A DNA stretch of 35,105 nucleotides from positions 1 through 35,105 of the forward strand of contig JAEINR010000003.1 in NCBI GenBank assembly GCA_016342325.1, read 5' to 3'. Below the pieces are notes generated by a model. The model saw only the letters and a program-made list of their open reading frames with translations, had not been told where the DNA came from and ran no database searches. Position numbers and translations under genes: made by a program. How positions within the stretch are numbered: position 1 is the first letter of the stretch; each line of letters begins with the position of its first letter. Below are positions 7,358 to 12,690 of this stretch, one piece after another. The stretch comes from Desulfobacterium sp. (lineage in GTDB: Bacteria; Desulfobacterota; Desulfobacteria; Desulfobacterales; Desulfobacteraceae).

Positions 7358-7389
7358 ACTTGCTAACTTTAACGTAATAGTTGGCGAGT
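7358..7389. repeat. Inverted repeat upstream of the short recombinase gene
   Basis: ACTTGCTAAC (7358-7367) can pair with GTTGGCGAGT (7380-7389) over ten positions, two of them G-U. A related ACTTGCTAAG recurs at 7467-7476 across the promoter -10 region. These may be binding sites of a regulator or recombinase. Confidence 0.4.
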
Positions 7390-7449
7390 GGTGAATCCTC
7401 TGTATTTCACTAATGCCAACGGTCTTCACTGATTTTCCCAATATTATTC

Positions 7450-7478
7450 TTGACTCCTCGATTTTCACTTGCTAAGTT
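7450..7478 (+). promoter_or_regulatory. Promoter of the short recombinase gene
   Basis: TTGACT (7450-7455), 17 bases, TAAGTT (7473-7478), 51 bases before the ATG at 7530. An ACTTGCTAAG repeat overlaps the -10 hexamer. Confidence 0.45.
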
Positions 7479-7529
7479 TGGGTGTTTATTTCAACAATAC
7501 TTAACGACTCTCAAGGAGGCCATCCCATC

Positions 7530-8123
7530 ATGAGCAACGGCAACGTGAACCACCCCAAGAAGGGCAGTCAGATAGCAGTGGAACCCATAAAGGCCATGAA
7601 GGATATCAAGGCAATCAAAAAGCTCCTCAGCGACAAGCCACGGGACCTGTGCCTGTTCACCCTGGGAATTAATACAAACCTCAGGGCAATCGACCTACTG
7701 AACATAAAGGTGGGGCTGGTGGCCTCCCTTGAGCCTGGGGACGAGTTTACGCTGAAGGAGCGGAAAACCTGCAAGGCGAGACGGATTACAATCAATAGGG
7801 CTGTCCATGAAACCATCCAGGGGCTATTCAAGGTTACAGCCTATGAATCCGGTGATTACCTTTTTCGGTCTCAGCGAGGAGCCGTGTTGACCGTTCCTTC
7901 ATTGTCCAGGCTGGTTAAAATGTGGTGCAAGATGATCCATCTCAAGGGCAATTATGCGAGCCACACGCTCCGTAAAACCTGGGGGTATCACCAACGAGTA
8001 TCCTTCAATGTCGGCATACCTGAGCTTATGGTGTGCTTCAATCATAGCAGCCAAAGGCAAACACTGGATTATCTTTGCATCCAGCCCGAAGAAATCAAAA
8101 ACGTTTATCTCAATGAACTGTAA
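7530..8123 (+). CDS. Short tyrosine recombinase (catalytic domain only)
   Basis: A 197-residue tyrosine-recombinase-family protein lacking the N-terminal core-binding and arm-binding domains of normal integrases. Catalytic-type residues are visible: Arg in INTNLRAIDLLNI (near residue 50), the box HTLRKTWGYHQ (near 145), His in FNHSSQRQ (near 172) and Tyr in TLDYL about eight residues later. The ATG at 7530 has AAGGAGG ten bases upstream, better than a start 48 bases earlier. It is a second recombinase besides the integrase at the other end. It could be a regulator of excision, a resolver of multimers or an invertase. Proteins of this small type are common in proteobacterial mobile elements, but their roles are mostly untested. 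Confidence 0.85.
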   Translation: MSNGNVNHPKKGSQIAVEPIKAMKDIKAIKKLLSDKPRDLCLFTLGINTNLRAIDLLNIKVGLVASLEPGDEFTLKERKTCKARRITINRAVHETIQGLFKVTAYESGDYLFRSQRGAVLTVPSLSRLVKMWCKMIHLKGNYASHTLRKTWGYHQRVSFNVGIPELMVCFNHSSQRQTLDYLCIQPEEIKNVYLNEL

Positions 8124-8334
8124 ATGGCCGGGAGGGGATGATTTGAATCCCTGTCTCCTTCTGTCCGCAAAAGCTACACTGTAGAATCCATTCTAACGGC
8201 CTTTCGGCTCCTGTCCTACATTGTGGCCTCCATTAAGTGAAACTCCTCTTAAAACGAGTGTTTCGGCCCGTGCTTCCTCACCTCCCATGAATCCGATTTA
8301 AGGGGGACCGTTTGCGTTCCTGCGAGTTATCCCC
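8124..8334. other. Non-coding gap with a tRNA-like inverted segment
   Basis: The 211 bases between the recombinase and the Rha gene have no convincing gene. On the minus strand, about 8125-8201 has the ends GGCCG...CGGCC followed by an A, a GGGAT/ATCCC stem with 7-base loop and a CTACA/TGTAG stem, vaguely like a decayed tRNA. The D arm and anticodon arm do not fit, so no RNA gene is called. Confidence 0.25.
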
Positions 8335-8752
8335 ATGGGCCACCAGCTTGTAACAGTCAGCGATGTCAACACCCCGGTAACCACCAGCTTGAAGATAGCG
8401 GAGACGTTCGGAAAACGACACGACAATGTGATGCGAAATATTGCGACCATCCTCCGGCAATCCAAGGGCCTTAAAGGAGGACGCCTCAATTTTGAGGAGT
8501 CTAACTATCTGAACAGACAAGAAAAATCCCAACCCATGTTCGAAATGGACCGTGACGCATTCATGCTGGTTGTCATGGGATTTACCGGGGAAACCGATGA
8601 TGCCATTTACAGGGAGTGGAGCGAATGCACAGGCAATTCATGTCCTAATATCCCCCCTGATACCCGAGATACAAGCCGAGCTTCTTAAGATCCAGGCAGA
8701 GGCCGAGGGGCTTATTCGAGGTGTTTTTTTGCCTAATAAAACAGAGAGTTAG
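8335..8752 (+). pseudogene. Rha-family phage regulatory protein, probably frameshifted
   Basis: The first 80 residues match the Rha family of phage regulators: TTSLKIAETFGKRHDNVMRNI, then a region ending FEMDRDAFMLVVMGFTGE. The open frame ends at 8688 (117 residues). From the C6 run at 8652-8657, the +1 frame continues with IPEIQAELLKIQAEAEGL to a stop at 8752, a coil-like tail that reads better than the last 15 residues of the original frame. One extra C would explain this. It could be a real inactivating mutation, slippage or a sequencing error. No good ribosome-binding site precedes the ATG. Rha proteins affect phage development; the exact role is unclear. Confidence 0.65.
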
Positions 8753-8810
8753 TGGAGGGGACAGTATATAGAGGAAAAGCAGCATTTTTCCATCACATCA
8801 TATACCAACG

Positions 8811-8854
8811 GGAAAGCCGCCAGGATCATGGGATTCGGCGGCTTTCCTTGTTTT
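8811..8854 (+). terminator. Strong intrinsic terminator after the Rha gene
   Basis: GGAAAGCCGCC (8811-8821) pairs perfectly with GGCGGCTTTCC (8837-8847) around a 15-base loop, followed by TTGTTTT. It lies 58 bases after the second-frame stop and 19 bases before the next gene, so it separates the two units or acts as a leader attenuator. Confidence 0.75.
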
Positions 8855-8872
8855 AGGGATAGGAGACCAAAG

Positions 8873-9142
8873 ATGTTTAGCAACAATTACCGGGAGATTG
8901 ACCCGTCAGTCCCTGATGGACTTATTGAACGGATGGTCGACTATGGGTTCGTGGTAGCACATCCCAAGAAGCCACGGTGGATAAAGGCGACTCCGAAGCT
9001 GGAGACGTCTGTAATCAAAGGAATAGGGAGAGAAGTACGTAAATCGAGAATAGACACCATAGCCATTTATCAGGGCTATCCGGTGATGAACTATGTAAGG
9101 CGAGACCCATCGTGCTGCATAATGTGTTGGACGAGTCCATGA
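8873..9142 (+). CDS. Small winged-helix-like protein upstream of the polymerase-like gene
   Basis: An 89-residue protein of unknown function. Residues 14-46 (DGLIERMVDYGFVVAHP, then a stretch ending WIKATPKLE) closely echo a segment of the next gene (VDQMEAHGYLEQRKG ... MATPKLMEAM), which looks like the second helix and wing of a winged helix. AGGAG at 8861 and ATG at 8873 make a sound start. The last residues (SCCIMCWTSP) overlap the start of the next gene by 31 bases and look unnatural. It may therefore be a truncated N-terminal copy, or the 5' part of one gene broken by a frameshift. I do not recognise a wider family. Confidence 0.5.
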   Translation: MFSNNYREIDPSVPDGLIERMVDYGFVVAHPKKPRWIKATPKLETSVIKGIGREVRKSRIDTIAIYQGYPVMNYVRRDPSCCIMCWTSP

Positions 9143-10248
9143 AGGTGGCTGTCTTGGAAGCACTATGCGATGAGATGGGCATGAAGCCAGGGCGCAACGG
9201 GGTTAATCTAAGGAATCTGGAGGTGCTCTGCGCCAATCTGAGAGATGGAAGGGTAAGGTCTATGAGCCGCCGCAAAAAATATTGGTCGGGCATTCCGAGC
9301 GAATACAACCCGGTGGGAGTCAGTTATAAAATGGTTCCGTGCGTGGATCAGATGGAGGCACATGGATATCTCGAACAGCGCAAAGGCTTCCAAGATCCCA
9401 GGACGGGTAAGGGTTTCAACACGAGGTTGATGGCGACACCTAAGCTCATGGAGGCCATGGAGGGGGTCACGGTATGCAAACACCCCGATGCTCCACTGTT
9501 GATCCTCAAGGATGCCGAAAAAAGAATGGTCAGCTACCAGGAGACAGGAAACACCAGGGCCATGAAGGCGCAACTAAGGAGATATAATAAACTCCTTGCT
9601 GATACCGTTGTGGAGCTTGGAGGTGCCGTTCTCGGGCCGGGTGATAAATTTGTGTATCGGGTATTCAATCAAGGCAAATGGTCCCTTGGAGGCCGATTCT
9701 ATGGCGCTGCATGGCACACCTGTGAAAAGGAGCTGAGAGACACCATCCTCATCAACGGTGAACCCACGGTTGAACCGGATTATAGCAGTTTACATCCTTG
9801 TATAATGTACGCCCTGGCCAGATTGAAGATGCCTGGTGGGGATATGTACGACCTCCCCGGCATCGAAGACCGAAAATATGGAAAGATTGCGCTGCTGATA
9901 ATGGTCAATGCTGAGAACCGGAAGGCCGCAACAGGCGCATTTAACGAGAAATTCAAGGCTGATTCCGACAGGCCCAAGGCAGCGGAAGTGTTCGCCAAGA
10001 TTCTCGATAAACACCCACCGGAGATCCAGAACATGTTCTTTAGTGGAATAGGTCTGAAGCTCCAGGGGCTGGACAGTAGGCTTGCCGACACCATCATTGA
10101 TAAATTAACCAGGGAGGACATTCCGAGTCTATCGGTGCATGATTCATTCCGAGTGCAGGAGAAACACGGAGGACGGCTGATAGAGCTTATGAATTTGACG
10201 TTCCGGGATCAATGGGGAGACCAAGTCACACCGCCCAAAGTCCACTGA
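9112..10248 (+). CDS. Compact protein with motifs like the palm of single-subunit polymerases
   Basis: A 378-residue protein not assignable to a named family by eye. Residues 68-116 look like a winged helix. The C-terminal half has, in order: GGRFYG (193-198); EPDYSSLHPCIMYA (221-234), like motif A with candidate Asp223; R254-x3-K258-x7-N266, like motif B of family A and T7-like polymerases (R-x3-K-x7-Y); and SVHDSF (341-346), like motif C, where T7 RNA polymerase has HDSFG and family A DNA polymerases have VHDE. Motifs A to C span only about 120 residues, so the palm would be very small. The start is GTG at 9112 with AAGG eight bases before it; ATG at 9139 is possible. I recall similar uncharacterised proteins in proteobacterial prophages. 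Polymerase or primase activity is inference. Confidence 0.7.
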   Translation: MLHNVLDESMKVAVLEALCDEMGMKPGRNGVNLRNLEVLCANLRDGRVRSMSRRKKYWSGIPSEYNPVGVSYKMVPCVDQMEAHGYLEQRKGFQDPRTGKGFNTRLMATPKLMEAMEGVTVCKHPDAPLLILKDAEKRMVSYQETGNTRAMKAQLRRYNKLLADTVVELGGAVLGPGDKFVYRVFNQGKWSLGGRFYGAAWHTCEKELRDTILINGEPTVEPDYSSLHPCIMYALARLKMPGGDMYDLPGIEDRKYGKIALLIMVNAENRKAATGAFNEKFKADSDRPKAAEVFAKILDKHPPEIQNMFFSGIGLKLQGLDSRLADTIIDKLTREDIPSLSVHDSFRVQEKHGGRLIELMNLTFRDQWGDQVTPPKVH

Positions 10249-10478
10249 AGCCCGAAACAGATAGTAAGAGAGAGATAAGATAGAGAGAAATACCGTAGGA
10301 CAGACAGAAGATAACAGAAAGTAATAATCTTAAGAGACCATTAGTTACCATTACTGATACCTGAAACGATCAAAAACGCCCAAGACTCCCGTCAATAAGG
10401 CCTTTCAGGAAATGCCAAAATCCATTTTTCATCCAAACATTTAATCAAGTGGGGCCATTGGGGCACCCATATCCCGAG
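10249..10478. other. Non-coding region with a purine-rich tract
   Basis: Between the polymerase-like gene and the phased repeats lies a non-coding stretch. Bases 10255-10325 are strongly purine-rich, with repeated AGATAG/GATAAGATAGAGAG-type words. No gene or clear terminator is seen. A purine-rich tract beside phased repeats would suit an origin region, but nothing proves it. Confidence 0.4.
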
Positions 10479-10536
10479 GTAACGTTGTAACAATCACCTC
10501 ATTACAACGCAACACTACTGATATTACAACGCAACA
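10479..10536. repeat. 22-bp-phased repeats upstream of the ribbon-helix-helix gene
   Basis: ATTACAACGCAACA occurs at 10501-10514 and again at 10523-10536, exactly 22 bases apart. A diverged copy, GTAACGTTGTAACA, sits at 10479-10492 in the same phase. The core TTAC-AAC-GYAA is a short palindrome. The last copy touches the ribosome-binding site. They are candidate operators of the next gene product, or iterons. Confidence 0.7.
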
Positions 10537-10547
10537 AGGAAAATATA

Positions 10548-10883
10548 ATGAATTCAACACAAAGAGTAGCAGCGCACCGGGAACGACAGAAGGCAGAAGG
10601 TGTCAAGACCGTGTCTATTACCATGACAACCGAGACTCATCAGGCCCTGAAGGAGGCCAGGGCGACCACCAGCAAGACTTATCAGACAATAGTCGAGGAG
10701 GCGTTGCGGTCCCCACTCATCAGCGAGGATCACATGGAATTTCTTCATGCAAGGGCGGACCAGGCCGGAGAACCCGTCAAGGATGTCCTGAGCGGGATCA
10801 TCCAGGGAGCCTGGGATGAACTCAAGGGACGTTTGGAAGATCCGCTGGAGCCTAAGGACGAGTTCGACCCAAGCAACTTTTGA
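10548..10883 (+). CDS. Ribbon-helix-helix (CopG-like) DNA-binding protein
   Basis: A 111-residue protein. Residues 17-52 fit a ribbon-helix-helix fold: a strand VKTVSITM, then helix THQALKEARA, a turn TTSK and helix TYQTIVEEAL. The basic N-terminus (RVAAHRERQK) is typical of plasmid and mobile-element CopG-like proteins. The acidic C-terminal half (70-111) may mediate dimer or partner contacts. AAGGA precedes the ATG at the right distance. Phased repeats lie on both sides of the gene, the upstream set reaching the ribosome-binding site, so autoregulation is likely. A role in copy control or partition of an excised circle is possible but inferred. Confidence 0.8.
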   Translation: MNSTQRVAAHRERQKAEGVKTVSITMTTETHQALKEARATTSKTYQTIVEEALRSPLISEDHMEFLHARADQAGEPVKDVLSGIIQGAWDELKGRLEDPLEPKDEFDPSNF

Positions 10884-10919
10884 GTAACAACGTAACATTA
10901 CTATGATTACAACGTAACA
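10884..10919. repeat. 22-bp-phased repeats downstream of the ribbon-helix-helix gene
   Basis: GTAACAACGTAACA (10884-10897) and ATTACAACGTAACA (10906-10919) are spaced 22 bases apart, like the upstream set, and share the ACAACGYAACA core with it. The first copy begins immediately after the stop codon. The following 130 bases to 11049 hold no gene I can support. Confidence 0.7.
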
Positions 10920-11049
10920 CAATGAATAGGACGGAGAGGACCATGAGGGACTGCACATCCCACAAGGTTTTCTCCTCCACCCTTTTTGTTTCTATGTACC
11001 AGTACGGGTCTGGTTGGTGTCTGTTTGTATCTGTCTTTTTCGTTGCTAT

Positions 11050-11763
11050 TCAGGAACGTGATGGTTCCCCCTTGACAGCCTTCTCCGGGGACGGTGTATG
11101 CTCAACCTGTTTAGGATCTTGGGTGGTCCCATCAGTGGCATCCCCAGCGATTTGGCGAGAATCTTTCAATTCCTTGAGAATCTGGGCTATATCGTTGAGG
11201 GCCTGGATGGTTTTGTCTGCCTGCTTGTCATAGGTGGCCTGAGAGGCCAGGAGAGATTTATCAATGGCATTCGAGATATCATTCAGCGCCTGGAGGGTAA
11301 TTAGATTTTTTTGGTGCTCATAGGCGGCCTGGGTTGTCTGGACGGAGTACTTGATGGAGGCAATTTGTTCTGGATTGATTGTCACAGGGGTCTGGAGTTG
11401 CTTATATCCGATACCGATGGAAACGAGTAGGGTTAAAAAAGATATCCCCACGGCAGCGAAAGCGGTACAAATTGCAATCTTGGACGCTTTACGGGCTTCT
11501 TGGAGAGATCGATGTGCAACCAAAAGGGAATGGTATTCACCCTTCATTACATGTGCTTGGCTGTATTTTTTAGCCTTGGGGTTGATAAGAACAAAGGCTT
11601 CTTTTATCCATGACTGAAGGAAATCCCAATGGAAAGCGTGATTGCCTTCAGTAGCGATCCCTCTTTTGCGTGCCCAGCCTTCAAACCCGTCATGCCCAAT
11701 CGCCATTAGCCCTGCTTCTTCGCCATATTCCAGAAGCTCAATAAACTTGATTGGCTTATCCAT
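11050..11763 (-). CDS. Membrane protein with repeated coiled-coil segment, unknown function
   Basis: A 237-residue protein of no family I recognise. Residues 1-90 are a soluble, partly helical domain containing a Trp-rich stretch (FEGWARKRG, FHWDFLQSWIKEAF). Residues 94-118 form one transmembrane helix (AICTAFAAVGISFLTLLVSI). After it come two related segments, QAAYEHQKNLITLQALNDIS and SQATYDKQADKTIQALNDIA, about 30 residues apart, which look like a duplicated coiled-coil unit. The tail is hydrophilic (HTPSPEKAVKGEPSRS). The ATG at 11763 has GAGGAG upstream and is preferred to an earlier start without one. It is encoded against the surrounding element genes. It could be an exclusion or anchoring protein; this is a guess from topology only. 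Confidence 0.7.
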   Translation of the reverse strand: MDKPIKFIELLEYGEEAGLMAIGHDGFEGWARKRGIATEGNHAFHWDFLQSWIKEAFVLINPKAKKYSQAHVMKGEYHSLLVAHRSLQEARKASKIAICTAFAAVGISFLTLLVSIGIGYKQLQTPVTINPEQIASIKYSVQTTQAAYEHQKNLITLQALNDISNAIDKSLLASQATYDKQADKTIQALNDIAQILKELKDSRQIAGDATDGTTQDPKQVEHTPSPEKAVKGEPSRS

Positions 11764-11960
11764 AAATGTCTCCTCTCGTATTGAATGCAAGGTTAACCCC
11801 GTATGGGTCTGTACAACCATATGGCGCATTAATCAATCTCCACACTGCAATTATGGTCCGGGTGGTATCCTCCATTGAGGCCAGATTTGTGAGACCTCAT
11901 GTCTTTACATGGGATCCGTTACGGCCTTCCCCCGTGATGGCATCGTCCACCTTGAGACCT

Positions 11961-12038
11961 TTACAGTTCCGGCATAACCCACTTGGAACCCGTCAGATGA
12001 CCTTGGACTACGGAGTAGACCAGGTGCTTATTACCCAT
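11961..12038 (-). pseudogene. Decayed C-terminal fragment of a second integrase
   Basis: The last 25 codons of an integrase-like frame. It ends GHLTGSKWVMPEL, against GHLRGSKWVRPGL at the end of the intact integrase at 12691; over the last 22 residues, 13 are identical by eye. Nothing upstream continues the match. The rest of 11764-12149 contains a perfect 12-bp palindrome, TTCCATATGGAA, at 12091-12102 and otherwise nothing recognisable. Confidence 0.7.
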
Positions 12039-12149
12039 GGTGGTTGACAAGCTGAGAATAATGCGGTTTAAAGTGGAGGGTATCAAATGCTTCCATATGG
12101 AAACACCCCCTCCTATAGTTTTTAATATTTATAATACGGAGGAGTAGTT

Positions 12150-12623
12150 ATGAAAACGATTGAAATTACTGACAAACAGTATGAACGTCTTGTTTCGCAT
12201 GTCAATGACCATGAATTACCCGACTCGGTTACCATCGAAAGAATCCTAAATTCTTATGAGGAACATAAGGGTGGTAATGGCCCGTCTGTTGTGTTAAAAA
12301 CCGAAGATCCTCAAGTTGTGATTCCCTCTGCATGTAAGCAGAATGAACGTTTTCAGCCTACAATGAGAAGAATAATGCAGCCCGTTAAGTTTGTTTTTTT
12401 CCCTGACAATGAAGAGACCTTCAAACAGAGTTTGCTCAAGAAAAGAAAGGCTTATATTCGAATTTATAAAGCCGATGGTAGTGTGGTGGACGAAATGTGG
12501 AATGCTTTAAGAATCACTAAAGCATCTAAGATAAAATCGTGTCTGCGCACTAAGTTTGGGAAATGGGGAATAACAGGTATTGTTAAAGTTGTGGCTTCAA
12601 CAAATCCAGACGATTTATCATAG
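12150..12623 (+). CDS. Small protein with SeqA-N-like N-terminus, unknown function
   Basis: A 157-residue protein. Residues 1-36 (MKTIEITDKQYERLVSH, then SVTIERIL) resemble the N-terminal dimerisation domain of SeqA (which begins MKTIEVDDELY and has SH at the same place). The C-terminal part is unlike SeqA's GATC-binding domain. It reads as a compact beta-rich domain (KKRKAYIRIYKADGSVVDEMW, then a basic stretch and GITGIVKVV) seen in various uncharacterised bacterial proteins. GGAGGAG lies six bases before the ATG, an excellent start. The gene is AT-richer than the rest of the element. It converges on the integrase gene. A DNA-binding role in replication or gene control is only inferred. Confidence 0.7.
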   Translation: MKTIEITDKQYERLVSHVNDHELPDSVTIERILNSYEEHKGGNGPSVVLKTEDPQVVIPSACKQNERFQPTMRRIMQPVKFVFFPDNEETFKQSLLKKRKAYIRIYKADGSVVDEMWNALRITKASKIKSCLRTKFGKWGITGIVKVVASTNPDDLS

Positions 12624-12634
12624 AATCTGATTGA

Positions 12635-12678
12635 GGATCTGCGAGGTCTTTTATCGTTCAGTATGGCCTCGCAGATCC
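12635..12678. terminator. Hairpin between convergent genes, probable bidirectional terminator
   Basis: GGATCTGCGAGG (12635-12646) pairs perfectly with CCTCGCAGATCC (12667-12678), extended by two more pairs, with a loop of about 16 bases. It sits between the stop codons of the SeqA-N-like gene and the integrase. T-runs are poor on both sides, so termination efficiency is uncertain. Confidence 0.55.
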
Positions 12679-12690
12679 CCATGACGTTCT

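Noticed and set aside
8125-8201. A tRNA-like or tmRNA-like segment on the minus strand with CGGCC-A end and a stem-loop like a T arm.
   Set aside because: The T loop does not fit the TTCRANY pattern with a proper stem, and no D arm or anticodon arm can be formed. At most a decayed remnant.
10922-11233. A 103-codon frame on the plus strand after the downstream repeats.
   Set aside because: Two thirds overlap the membrane-protein gene on the other strand, which has a good start and a coherent protein; the frame reads like antisense.
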